A stretch of DNA of 64,000 bases from CALFML01 sp044222245 (GTDB taxonomy: Bacteria > Myxococcota_A > Polyangia > Palsa-1104 > JAEUJZ01): NCBI GenBank assembly GCA_044222245.1, contig JBGANQ010000003.1, forward strand, positions 62,001 through 126,000. Direction: 5' to 3'. This document shows positions 35,105-43,850 of the stretch, in pieces (position 1 is the first letter of the stretch; each line of letters begins with the position of its first letter). Below the pieces are notes generated by a model that made no database searches, was not told the origin of the DNA, and saw only the letters and a list, made by a program, of their open reading frames with translations. Position numbers and translations under genes: made by a program.

Positions 35105-35106
35105 CG
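35037..35106. repeat. Candidate integrase arm-type sites at the left end
   Basis: The 9-mer GGGATGACG occurs at 35098-35106 and inverted at 35037-35045. A related GGATGAC is at 35088-35094, 11 bp from the next copy. The right end carries the same arrangement at 57640-57658. Tyrosine recombinases of integrative elements use short repeated arm sites near both ends; assigning that role is inference. Confidence 0.5.
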
Positions 35107-35135
35107 CCACCAATGGACGATGGAGGTCGCTGAGC

Positions 35136-36230
35136 GTGGGGGACATCGTACGCCTTGTTCGCAAGGGCAGGTTCATCGGCTGGTACATCCGCTACAAAGA
35201 CACCGACGGGCGGCGGCGGATGCGGGCCAGCCATCAGGAGACGCAGGCGCAGGCTCGCCGGTTCTTGCTCGAGGTCGAGGGCCGGGTGGCGCGCGGCCTG
35301 GTCGGCATCCCCGAGCCGGCCCCGCCGGCCCCGACGGTGCGCGAGCTGGTGACGCGGTTTCTCGGCGAGTACAGTCGCCCCAAGGTCAAGGATCTGGACG
35401 CCTACCGCCGCTTCGCCCGCACCGCGCTGCGGCGGGCGCTGCCGCTGCTCGGGGCGCTGCGGGCCGACGCGGTAGAGCCGGCGCACCTGGACCGCCTGCG
35501 CCTGCAGCTCGGCAAGACGCACGCGCCGGCCAGCGTGCGCGGCACCCTGACCTACCTCGGCACGATGTTCGGCTGGGCGGTAAAGAGCCGCATCGTCACC
35601 ACCAATCCGCTGCGCGGCATCGAGAAGCCGGCGGCGCCGAGCGCCCTTGAGTACCTGACCCGGGACGAGGTGCGCCGCCTGCTTTCGCGGGTCGATGAGC
35701 TGGCGGCGAGCGGGACGCTGTTTGATCGTCTGCGCCGAGCCTGCGTGCTCACCGCCCTGCACACCGGGCTGCGGCGCGGCGAGCTGCTCGGGCTGCGCTG
35801 GCAGGACGTGGATCTGACCACGCGCCGGCTCACCGTCGCCCGCAGCTATCGCACGACCCCCAAGAGCGGCAAGCCGCGCCACCTGCGCCTGCCCGCCGCG
35901 CTGGTCCCCGTCCTGGAGGCGTGGCAGCCAGAGTGTCCGCGCCTGCCCGAAGGGGTGGTGTTCCCGATCGTCGGCGGCCCGCAGCCGCGCGTCGGCACCC
36001 GCGAGGATCTGCTCGAGCTGCCGGCGCTCCTTCTCGCGGCTGGCTGTCGGCCGCTGCAGCGACCGTGGCACGCGCTGCGCCACACCTTCGCTTCGCACTT
36101 TGTGATGTCGGGCGGCAACCTGCTCGCCTTGCAGCAGATCCTCGGCCACAGCGACATCAGCCAGACCATGGCCTACAGCCACCTGGCCCCCGACTTTCTC
36201 GCCGGTGAAATCGACCGGCTGAAGTTCTAG
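35136..36230 (+). CDS. Tyrosine recombinase / integrase of the element
   Basis: 364 residues with a full catalytic set: Arg in T-G-L-R-R-G-E-L-L-G-L-R-W, Lys in K-S-G-K-P-R-H-L, H-A-L-R-H-T-F, L-G-H-S-D-I and the nucleophile Tyr in T-M-A-Y-S-H-L. The N-terminus (about 1-60) is an arm-binding-like domain, then a SAM-like core-binding domain (about 65-160). GTG 35136 is preceded by GGAGG. Its location next to attL and pointing inward is the usual integrase arrangement. Its stop codon shares the palindrome CTAG with the convergent purK stop, so the two genes overlap by 4 bp tail to tail. No frameshift or missing residue suggests decay. Confidence 0.95.
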   Translation: MGDIVRLVRKGRFIGWYIRYKDTDGRRRMRASHQETQAQARRFLLEVEGRVARGLVGIPEPAPPAPTVRELVTRFLGEYSRPKVKDLDAYRRFARTALRRALPLLGALRADAVEPAHLDRLRLQLGKTHAPASVRGTLTYLGTMFGWAVKSRIVTTNPLRGIEKPAAPSALEYLTRDEVRRLLSRVDELAASGTLFDRLRRACVLTALHTGLRRGELLGLRWQDVDLTTRRLTVARSYRTTPKSGKPRHLRLPAALVPVLEAWQPECPRLPEGVVFPIVGGPQPRVGTREDLLELPALLLAAGCRPLQRPWHALRHTFASHFVMSGGNLLALQQILGHSDISQTMAYSHLAPDFLAGEIDRLKF

Positions 36231-37438
36231 CGGGGCGGCTCGCCCGCGTGGGCATCTGCGGGCGCAAGCCGGCCGGCGCGGCGCGGCGGCGCGCTCTGGA
36301 TACAAAGGAGCTGCTGGCGAATCGACTCCGCATCGCGCAGCGCCGTCTCGCCATCGCGGGCGAGCACGCAGAAGTGACCCATCTTGCGACCGGGGCGGGC
36401 GGCTTCCTTGCCGTAGAGCCGCAGCCTGGCGTGCGGCACCTTCAAGATGCACTCCCAGTCGGGCGGCGTCCCATCGCTGTCCCACAGCTCACCCAGCAGG
36501 TTCACCATCGCCGCGGCGCACAAGAGCTCGGGGCTGCCGAGCGGCAGGCCGCACAGCGTGCGCACCTGCTGCGCAAACTGACTGGTCAGGCACGCCTCCA
36601 GGGTCGCGTGGCCCGAGTTGTGCGGGCGCGGCGCCAGCTCGTTGACCAGGAGCTCGGCGCCTGGCAGCACGAAGAACTCGACCGCCAGCACGCCCACGTA
36701 GTCAAGCGCCGCCGCCAGCTGGATCGCCTGGCGCTGCGCCTGCCGGGCGAGCGCGTCGGGGACGCGCGCCGGCAGGATGCTGACCTCGAGGATGCCGCGC
36801 GCGTGGCGGTTCTCGGCCACCGGAAATACTTCCACCGCGCCGGCCGCGGTGCGGGCGACGATCACCGACAGCTCACGCTCCAGCTCCAGGCGCTTCTCAA
36901 GGACGCTCAGCTGGCCGGCGAGCTCGGCGAACGCCGCTGCCACCTCGGCCGCGCTGCCTACCGGCCGCTGGCCCTTGCCGTCGTAGCCAAGGCGCGCCGT
37001 CTTGAGGATCCCCGGCAGGTAAGGCGCCAGATCGCCCTGCAGGTCGGCGGCGCTGCGCAGCACCCGATAGGGAGCGGTGGGCAGCCCGGCCTGCCGGACC
37101 AGCGCCTTCTCGGCAATCCGGTCCTGCGTCACCGCCACGCACTCTGCCGACGGTGAGACCGGGATAAACTGCGCCAGCCAGCGCAGCGCGCGGGCGCTGA
37201 CGTTCTCAAACTCGGTGGTCACCGCGGCGCAGGTCGTGGCCAGGGTGTGCAGCGCGGCGGGGTCTTCATATTCAGCGCACAGGAAGGTATCGGCCAGCGC
37301 CCGCGCCGGGGCGCTGGGGCTCGGATCGAGCACCGTGATCCGATAGCCCATCGCGCGCGCCGTCTCGGCCAGCAGCAGGCCGAGCTGGCCGCCGCCCAGG
37401 ATGCCGAGCCGCGCCGGGGGCAAGATGGCCGAGGTCAT
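36227..37438 (-). CDS. purK: N5-carboxyaminoimidazole ribonucleotide synthase
   Basis: 403 residues of the ATP-grasp family. PurK converts AIR, ATP and bicarbonate to N5-CAIR, the first of two carboxylation reactions in bacterial purine synthesis. Visible are the N-terminal nucleotide-binding G-I-L-G-G-G-Q-L-G, K-T-A-R-L-G-Y-D-G-K-G-Q (ATP-grasp lysine loop) and N-E-L-A-P-R-P-H-N-S-G-H, characteristic of PurK. It is the last gene of the leftward operon and overlaps purE. The C-terminal 30 residues are low-complexity and run into the overlap with the integrase stop. Confidence 0.95.
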   Translation of the reverse strand: MTSAILPPARLGILGGGQLGLLLAETARAMGYRITVLDPSPSAPARALADTFLCAEYEDPAALHTLATTCAAVTTEFENVSARALRWLAQFIPVSPSAECVAVTQDRIAEKALVRQAGLPTAPYRVLRSAADLQGDLAPYLPGILKTARLGYDGKGQRPVGSAAEVAAAFAELAGQLSVLEKRLELERELSVIVARTAAGAVEVFPVAENRHARGILEVSILPARVPDALARQAQRQAIQLAAALDYVGVLAVEFFVLPGAELLVNELAPRPHNSGHATLEACLTSQFAQQVRTLCGLPLGSPELLCAAAMVNLLGELWDSDGTPPDWECILKVPHARLRLYGKEAARPGRKMGHFCVLARDGETALRDAESIRQQLLCIQSAPPRRAGRLAPADAHAGEPPR

Positions 37439-37926
37439 CCCGCGGCCTCGGGCAGCCGGATGGCGAGCACAGCTTGCTGCTGCTCGGCGCGAAAGGCGCT
37501 CAGCCGGGCGCGCAGGGCCGGCTGCTCGCGGGCGAGCAGGGCCACCGCGAACAGCGCCGCGTTCACCGCTCCCGCCTCCCCGATGGCGAAGGTCGCCACC
37601 GGCACCCCGCGCGGCATCTGCACGATCGACAGCAGCGAGTCCTGACCGGCCAGATACTTGGACGGCACCGGCACCCCCAGCACCGGCAAGAGCGTCTTGG
37701 CCGCCAGCATCCCCGGCAGGTGCGCGGCGCCGCCGGCCCCCGCGATCACCACCCGCAGGCAGCGCTCCTCCGCCGTCGCCGCATACTCAAACAGCAGATC
37801 AGGAGTCCGGTGCGCCGAGATGACGCGCGCCTCCAGGCCCACCGCAAAGGTGTGCAGCGTGCGCGCTGCGTGCTGCATGACCTCCCAGTCCGACTCGCTT
37901 CCCATTACCAGGCCGACTTCGATCAT
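37435..37926 (-). CDS. purE: N5-CAIR mutase, class I PurE
   Basis: 163 residues. PurE moves the carboxyl group of N5-CAIR to give CAIR. M-G-S-E-S-D-W-E-V-M, the S-A-H-R-T-P motif with the catalytic His, and A-G-G-A-A-H-L-P-G are typical of class I enzymes, which work with PurK, present next door. ATG 37926 overlaps the carB stop (ATGA) and has AAGGAGA in front; a longer frame inside carB is rejected. Confidence 0.96.
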   Translation of the reverse strand: MIEVGLVMGSESDWEVMQHAARTLHTFAVGLEARVISAHRTPDLLFEYAATAEERCLRVVIAGAGGAAHLPGMLAAKTLLPVLGVPVPSKYLAGQDSLLSIVQMPRGVPVATFAIGEAGAVNAALFAVALLAREQPALRARLSAFRAEQQQAVLAIRLPEAAG

Positions 37927-40900
37927 GGGCTCTCCTTTGCACTTGCGACCGCTGGCCGCCCCTGCCGGTACTCGCCCACCGGCCGCAGCTCGTACTCGGC
38001 GGGGGCAGCGAGCATCTCGACCACCACGCGCGCGGTGTCCAGGGAGGTGAAGCACGGCACCCCGGACTCCACTGCGCTGCGGCGGATGAGCATGCCGTCG
38101 TGCAGCTCGCCGCTCTCGCGGATGCGCTCGTTGCCGCCGGTGATGGTGTTGATCGCCAGCGCTACCTGGCGGCCGCGAATCAGCTCGGGAATGCGCGAGC
38201 CGCCATCGCTTATCCGCCGCACCGCCTGCGCCGCCAGGCCGTGCGCGTGCAGCCAGGCAGCGGTGCCCGAGGTCGCGTAGAACGTATATCCGTGCGCCGC
38301 CAGCGCCTGCGCGATCGGCAGCGCCTCGGGCTTGTCATGGTCGGCGATCGACAGGAACGCCGCCCCCACCGCGGGCAGGGCGATGCCGGCGGCGAGCAGC
38401 GCCTTCTGCAGCGCGGCGCGGTAGGAGAAGTCGATGCCCATCACCTCGCCGGTCGATTTCATCTCCGGGCCAAGCGCCGTGTCGGCGCCGCGCAGCTTGC
38501 CCATCGAGAACACCGGCGCCTTGATCGCCACCAGCGGCGCCGTCGGCCACAGACCGCCGGCGTAGCCAAGCTCGTGCAGCGTCGCCCCGAGCATCACCCG
38601 CGTCGCCACCGTCACCATCGGCACCCCGGTGACCTTGCTCAGAAACGGCACGGTGCGCGAGGCGCGCGGGTTGGCCTCCAGCACCAGGACCGTGGGCGGG
38701 ACGGGGCCGCCGGCGGACCCCTGTTCGCTGCCAGCGGCGGGCGGCTCGGTGATGACAAACTGGATGTTGAGCAGGCCAATCACCCCCAGCGCGCGCGCCA
38801 GGCGCGTGGTCAGCTCGACCACGACCGCCAGATCCTCATCGCGCACCCCGAGCGCCGGATACACCGCGAAGCTGTCGCCCGAGTGGACCCCCGCCCGCTC
38901 GATGTGGCGCATGATGCCGGGAATCAGGACCTGCTCGCCATCGCAGATCGCGTCGACCTCGATCTCGATGCCGCGCAGGTAGCGATCGATGAGCAGCGGG
39001 CGATCGCCGCACTGCTGCTGCGCGCGCTCGACGTAGCGCCGCAGCGCGGCCTCGCTGCGCACGATCTCCATCGCCCGCCCGCCCAGCACATAGGACGGAC
39101 GGACGACCAGCGGGAAGCCGAGCGCCGCGGCGGCCGCCAGCGCCTCTTCGCCGCTGCGCACCAGGGCGCCGCGCGGCCGCGGAATCCCGAGCTCCGCCAT
39201 GAGGGTGTCAAAGCGCTGGCGATCCTCGGCCAGATCGATGCGGTCCGGCGTCGTCCCGAGCACCGGAATCTGCCGCGCAGCGAGGCGCCCGGCCAGGTTC
39301 AGCGCCGTCTGGCCGCCGAACTGGACGAGCACCGCCGGCGCCGGCTCGCCCGGCGCGGCGCCGCGGCGCTCGTTGTCGAGCACCGCGAGCACGCTCTCTT
39401 CATCGAGCGGCTCGAAGTACAAGCGGTCGGACAGATCGAAATCTGTGCTTACGGTCTCGGGGTTCGAGTTGATAAGGATGCTGCGCTCGCCCGCCTCGCG
39501 CAGGGCCATGGCGCCGCGCACGCTGCAGTAGTCAAACTCGATCCCCTGACCGATGCGAATCGGGCCCGAGCCGAGCACCACCTTCTTGGGGCCGGGCAGC
39601 GGCGCCGCCTCGTTCTGGGTCTCGTAGGTGCTGTAGAAGTAGGGAGTCTGGGCGGCGAACTCGCCGGCGCAGGTGTCGACGGTCTTGAACACCGGCTGCA
39701 CGGAAAAGCGCGCCCGCAGCTCGCGGATCTCGGCCTCGCTGCGCTGGCACAGCTGCGCCAGCTGAGCATCGCCAAAGCCCATCCGCTTGGCCGCCCGCAG
39801 CAGCGGCTCATCCAGGCTGGCGCCGCGCGCCGTGAGCTCGGCCTCCATGCGCACGATGCGCCGCAGCTTGGTAAGGAACCAGAGGTCGATGCCGGTGCTC
39901 TTGTGCAGCTCGGCCAGCGCCGCCTCGGACGCCCCGGCGGCGCAGGCGCGGCGCAGCGCCGCCAGCAGGTGCCACAGCCGCTGATCGGTCGCGGCGCTGG
40001 TCAGCGCGAGGGCGGCCTGCGGATCGCTGCCGGGCGCGGCCACCGCGTCGGGCTTGAGCTCCAGCGAGCGCAGTGCCTTGTGCAGCGCCGCCTCGAAGGT
40101 GCGATCGATCGCCATCACCTCGCCGGTCGCCTTCATCTGGGTGCCGAGGCTGCGATCGGCGCCGGGGAACTTGTCAAACGGCCAGCGCGGGATCTTCACC
40201 ACCACATAATCGAGCGCCGGCTCGAACGCGGCGCTGGTGCGGCCGGTGACCGCGTTTTTGATCTCGTGCAGCCGGTAGCCGAGCGCCACCTGGGTCGCCA
40301 CGCGCGCGATCGGGTAGCCGGTCGCCTTGCTCGCCAGCGCCGAAGAGCGGCTGACCCGCGGGTTGACCTCGATGACGAAGTAGCGGCCGCTGCGCGGGTC
40401 GAGCGCGAACTGGACGTTGCAGCCGCCCTCCACCGCCAGCGCGCGCACGATGCGCAGCGCCGCCGCGCGCAGCTGGTGGTACTCGCGATCGCTCAAGGTC
40501 TGGCTGGGCGCGACGACGATGCTGTCGCCGGTGTGCACGCCCACCGGATCGAAGTTCTCCATGTTGCAGACCGTGATGCAGGTATCGCCGGCGTCGCGCA
40601 GGACCTCGTACTCGACTTCCTTGAAGCCGAGCAGGTACTGCTCGATCAGCACCTGGGCGACTGGGCTTGCGGCCAGCCCGGCGGCGATCACCGCCCCCAG
40701 CTGCTCGCTGGTCCACGCCACGCCGCCGCCGCTGCCGCCGAGGGTGAAGGCCGGACGCACCACCACCGGCAGGCCGATCTCCTGCGCCGCTTGCAGCCCC
40801 TGCTCGACCGTGCCGACGGTGCAGCTTGGCGGCACCGGCTCGCCCAGGCGCAGCAGCAGCTGCTTGAACTGCTCGCGGTCTTCGGCCGCCTTGATCGACT

Positions 40901-41261
40901 CTACGCTGGTGCCGAGCAGCCGCACCCCGAGCTCCTGCAGCACGCCGCGCTCGTGCAGCGCCACCGACAGGTTTAGCCCCGTCTGTCCGCCCAGCGTGCC
41001 GAGCAGCCCGCAGGGACGCTCGCGGGCGATGATGCGCTGCAGCACCTCGACGGTGAGCGGCTCGATGTAGGTCACATCGGCCTGGCCCTCATCGGTCATG
41101 ATGGTGGCCGGGTTCGAGTTGACCAGGACCGAGGTCACTCCCTCTTCGCGCAGCGCCCGGCAGGCCTGGGTGCCGGCGTAGTCAAACTCGGCGGCCTGGC
41201 CGATGACGATCGGGCCCGAGCCGATGAGCAGGACTTTGTGGATCCCTGGGATGCGGGGCAT
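37923..41261 (-). CDS. carB: Carbamoyl-phosphate synthase large subunit
   Basis: 1112 residues, slightly longer than the usual 1070-1080. The two homologous ATP-grasp halves are both intact. The first begins L-L-I-G-S-G-P-I-V-I-G-Q-A-A-E-F-D-Y and the second V-L-G-S-G-P-I-R-I-G-Q-G-I-E-F-D-Y. The C-terminal allosteric (MGS-like) domain covers the last 150 residues or so. The enzyme makes carbamoyl phosphate from glutamine-derived ammonia, bicarbonate and two ATP, for both UMP and arginine. AAGGAG lies 4 bp before the ATG, and 22 bp separate it from carA. Confidence 0.97.
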   Translation of the reverse strand: MPRIPGIHKVLLIGSGPIVIGQAAEFDYAGTQACRALREEGVTSVLVNSNPATIMTDEGQADVTYIEPLTVEVLQRIIARERPCGLLGTLGGQTGLNLSVALHERGVLQELGVRLLGTSVESIKAAEDREQFKQLLLRLGEPVPPSCTVGTVEQGLQAAQEIGLPVVVRPAFTLGGSGGGVAWTSEQLGAVIAAGLAASPVAQVLIEQYLLGFKEVEYEVLRDAGDTCITVCNMENFDPVGVHTGDSIVVAPSQTLSDREYHQLRAAALRIVRALAVEGGCNVQFALDPRSGRYFVIEVNPRVSRSSALASKATGYPIARVATQVALGYRLHEIKNAVTGRTSAAFEPALDYVVVKIPRWPFDKFPGADRSLGTQMKATGEVMAIDRTFEAALHKALRSLELKPDAVAAPGSDPQAALALTSAATDQRLWHLLAALRRACAAGASEAALAELHKSTGIDLWFLTKLRRIVRMEAELTARGASLDEPLLRAAKRMGFGDAQLAQLCQRSEAEIRELRARFSVQPVFKTVDTCAGEFAAQTPYFYSTYETQNEAAPLPGPKKVVLGSGPIRIGQGIEFDYCSVRGAMALREAGERSILINSNPETVSTDFDLSDRLYFEPLDEESVLAVLDNERRGAAPGEPAPAVLVQFGGQTALNLAGRLAARQIPVLGTTPDRIDLAEDRQRFDTLMAELGIPRPRGALVRSGEEALAAAAALGFPLVVRPSYVLGGRAMEIVRSEAALRRYVERAQQQCGDRPLLIDRYLRGIEIEVDAICDGEQVLIPGIMRHIERAGVHSGDSFAVYPALGVRDEDLAVVVELTTRLARALGVIGLLNIQFVITEPPAAGSEQGSAGGPVPPTVLVLEANPRASRTVPFLSKVTGVPMVTVATRVMLGATLHELGYAGGLWPTAPLVAIKAPVFSMGKLRGADTALGPEMKSTGEVMGIDFSYRAALQKALLAAGIALPAVGAAFLSIADHDKPEALPIAQALAAHGYTFYATSGTAAWLHAHGLAAQAVRRISDGGSRIPELIRGRQVALAINTITGGNERIRESGELHDGMLIRRSAVESGVPCFTSLDTARVVVEMLAAPAEYELRPVGEYRQGRPAVASAKESP

Positions 41262-41283
41262 GCGACTCCTTGCGGGCTTGCGG

Positions 41284-42441
41284 CTACTTCTGCCCGAGCA
41301 GGTTCAAGAACTCGGTGAACACCGCGCGATTGTCCTCGGGTCCGGGGGCCGCCTCGGGGTGGTACTGGACCGACAGGATCGGCAGGCTGCGGTGTGCCAG
41401 GCCCTCGACCGACTGATCCGAGAGGTTGCGGTGGCTGACAAAGAACCCGCTGTCCGGGGGGAGCGAGTCGCCGTCGATCTGGAAGTTGTGGTTCTGCGAG
41501 GTCAGGGTCACCCGCCCGCTGCGCAGGTCCATCACCGGGTGGTTGCAGCCGTGATGGCCAAACGGCAGTCGGCTCACCCGAGCGCCGGCGGCCAGGCCGA
41601 GGATCTGGTGGCCGAGACAGATTCCGAGCAGCGGCAGGCGCAGCTGGAACAGCTCGCGGCACAGCGCGACCAGGTGGCTCACGGTCTCGGGATCGCCGGG
41701 GCCGTTGGACAGGATGACGCCGTCGGGGCGGCAGGCGAGGAGCTCGGCCAGCGGCGTGCGCGGCGGCAAAAGAGTCAGCCGCACCCCCCGATCGAGCAGG
41801 CAGCGGGCGATGTTGTACTTGTAGCCCGTATCGATCACCACGACCTGCGGCCCGGTCGCGCCGGCGGGCGAGAGACACTGCGGCTGGGTCTCGGCGACCT
41901 CGTCGACTACATCGAGCGCAGCGAGCGGCCGGACCCGCTGCGCCGCAGAGATCAGCGCCGGCACGTCCAGTTCGTCGAGACTGGGCGCCGCCCGCAGCAC
42001 GCCGCGCAGCGTCCCGCAGGTACGCAGGTGGGTGACCAGGGCCCGCGTGTCCACCTCACACAGGGCGGGGATGCGGTGGCGCAAAAGGAACGCGTGCAGC
42101 GACTCCCGCGCCGCGTGGTGGGAGTACTCCTCGCAGTACTCGCGGACGATGAGCGCCGACAGCCAGGGGCGGCGCGACTCCGAGGTGTCGGGGTCGATTC
42201 CGTAGTTGCCGATAAGGGGGTAGCTCATCACCACCATCTGGCCGCGATAGGAGGGATCGGTACAGACCTCCTGATAGCCGGTCATGGCGGTGTTGAAGAC
42301 GACCTCGCCGCAGCGCTCGCCGCGACGCAGGCGCTGGGTGTCGCCGAAGGTCCGGCCGGAAAACACCGCGCCGTCCTCCAGGACAAGCAGCGCCGGCAGG
42401 GAGTCGGGCGGGACCGGCAGGTAGGGGCTGGGCAGCGACAT
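41284..42441 (-). CDS. carA: Carbamoyl-phosphate synthase small (glutaminase) subunit
   Basis: 385 residues. An N-terminal CPSase small domain (G-Y-Q-E-V-C-T-D-P-S-Y) precedes a class I glutamine amidotransferase domain with the nucleophile in L-G-I-C-L-G-H-Q and the His/Glu pair in V-Q-Y-H-P-E-A. It delivers ammonia to CarB. ATG 42441 has GGAG in front; the longer frame to 42663 lies within pyrC. Confidence 0.97.
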   Translation of the reverse strand: MSLPSPYLPVPPDSLPALLVLEDGAVFSGRTFGDTQRLRRGERCGEVVFNTAMTGYQEVCTDPSYRGQMVVMSYPLIGNYGIDPDTSESRRPWLSALIVREYCEEYSHHAARESLHAFLLRHRIPALCEVDTRALVTHLRTCGTLRGVLRAAPSLDELDVPALISAAQRVRPLAALDVVDEVAETQPQCLSPAGATGPQVVVIDTGYKYNIARCLLDRGVRLTLLPPRTPLAELLACRPDGVILSNGPGDPETVSHLVALCRELFQLRLPLLGICLGHQILGLAAGARVSRLPFGHHGCNHPVMDLRSGRVTLTSQNHNFQIDGDSLPPDSGFFVSHRNLSDQSVEGLAHRSLPILSVQYHPEAAPGPEDNRAVFTEFLNLLGQK

Positions 42442-42449
42442 GGGGGCTC

Positions 42450-43850
42450 CTATTCCTCGTGCACCACGCGCCCGCCGTACACGGTGAGCAGCACGCGCCC
42501 GCGCAGCGTCAGGTTCGCCAGCGGCGAGTTCTGACCCTTGGACACAAACCGCGCCGGCTGCACCACAAACGGCAGGTAGGGGTCGAAAACCACCACATCG
42601 CCGACGGCGCCCGCGGCCAGGGTGCCGACCGGGCGGCCCAGCCGCGCCGCCAGCGCGAAGCACTGCGCCGGCCGCGTAGTGAGCGCCGCGATGAGCGTGG
42701 CGAGCGGCAGGCCGTGGTGGTGATGCAGCGCCAGCAGCGCCGGCAGCGCCGTCTCCAGGCCGGAGATCCCGAACGCCGCCTCATCGTAGGAGCAGCACTT
42801 CTCGACCTCCGAGTGCGGCGCGTGGTCGGTGGCGATGGCGTCGATCGTGCCGTCGCGCAGCGCCGCCAGCAGGCCCTGGGTGTCGGCGAGCGTGCGCAGC
42901 GGCGGGTTCACCTTGGTGGCAGTGTCGTAGCGGTGGCCGGGGGGCGCCGCCGCTCCGCCGAGGATCCCCTCGCGCTCTCCCGCCACCCACGACTCGGTGA
43001 GCAGCAGGTGGTGCGGTGTGACCTCGGCAGTCACCGGCAGCCCGGCGTCCTTGGCGCGGCGGACAAGCTCGATGCTACCGGCGGCGCTGAGGTGAGCGGC
43101 GTGGTAGCGCCCGCCGGTGATGCGGCACAGCTCGAGGTCGCGCGCCAGCATGATGGTCTCGCCCGAGACCGGCCAGCCGCGCAGCCCCAGGCGCGTGCTG
43201 ACCTCGCCGGCGTTCATGACGCCGCGGCCGACCAGCTCGACGTCCTCGCAGTGGTTGACGATCGGGCGGTCGGCGACCAGCGAGTAGCCGAGCGCGTGGC
43301 GCATCATGCCGCTGGAGCGGACCGGCTTGCCGTCATCCGAGAAGGCCACCGCGCCGGCCGCCGCCAGCTCGACCATCTCGGTGAGCAGCTCGCCCTTCTG
43401 CTCGCGAGTGATGGCGGCGATGGGCAGCACGCGCGCGCTGGCCGGGGCGGCGATCTGCCGGACCCACTCGATGACGCCGCGGCTGTCGAGCACCGGCTGG
43501 GTGTTGGGCATGCAGCAAACGGTGGTAAAGCCGCCGCGCGCCGCCGCCAGGGCACCGGTGTGGATGGTCTCGCGCGCCTCCATCCCCGGCTCGCGCAGGT
43601 GGACGTGCAGGTCGCAGAATCCTGGAGCGACCACCTGGTCGGCGGCGAGCTCGATGAGGCGCGGCGCGCGGCCCTGCGCCTGCAGGGCGGTGGCGGCCTG
43701 GGTCACCGCCGCCGGGTCACCGCTCACCTGGACGACGCCGCCCGCTACTAGCAGGTCGCCGGGGCCGTCCCAGCGCTGCGCCGGATCGATCAGACGACCG
43801 CCGCGCAGCCACAGCGGGCTAGTGGGTGGGGAGTGAGATGGCTCAAGCAT
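42450..43850 (-). CDS. pyrC: Dihydroorotase
   Basis: 466 residues of the type I dihydroorotase group. It cyclises carbamoyl aspartate to dihydroorotate. Metal ligands are D-L-H-V-H-L-R-E-P-G, N-H-C-E-D, A-A-H-L-S and T-D-H-A-P-H. ATG 43850 overlaps the end of pyrB by 8 bp; the in-frame extension to 43937 is inside pyrB and rejected. The C-terminus carries the usual D-V-V-V-F-D-P strand. Confidence 0.95.
   Translation of the reverse strand: MLEPSHSPPTSPLWLRGGRLIDPAQRWDGPGDLLVAGGVVQVSGDPAAVTQAATALQAQGRAPRLIELAADQVVAPGFCDLHVHLREPGMEARETIHTGALAAARGGFTTVCCMPNTQPVLDSRGVIEWVRQIAAPASARVLPIAAITREQKGELLTEMVELAAAGAVAFSDDGKPVRSSGMMRHALGYSLVADRPIVNHCEDVELVGRGVMNAGEVSTRLGLRGWPVSGETIMLARDLELCRITGGRYHAAHLSAAGSIELVRRAKDAGLPVTAEVTPHHLLLTESWVAGEREGILGGAAAPPGHRYDTATKVNPPLRTLADTQGLLAALRDGTIDAIATDHAPHSEVEKCCSYDEAAFGISGLETALPALLALHHHHGLPLATLIAALTTRPAQCFALAARLGRPVGTLAAGAVGDVVVFDPYLPFVVQPARFVSKGQNSPLANLTLRGRVLLTVYGGRVVHEE

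Noticed and set aside
38100..40976. 958-codon plus-strand open frame antisense to carB
   Set aside because: High-GC shadow of an unmistakable carB gene; composition is Arg/Gln/His-rich without domains.
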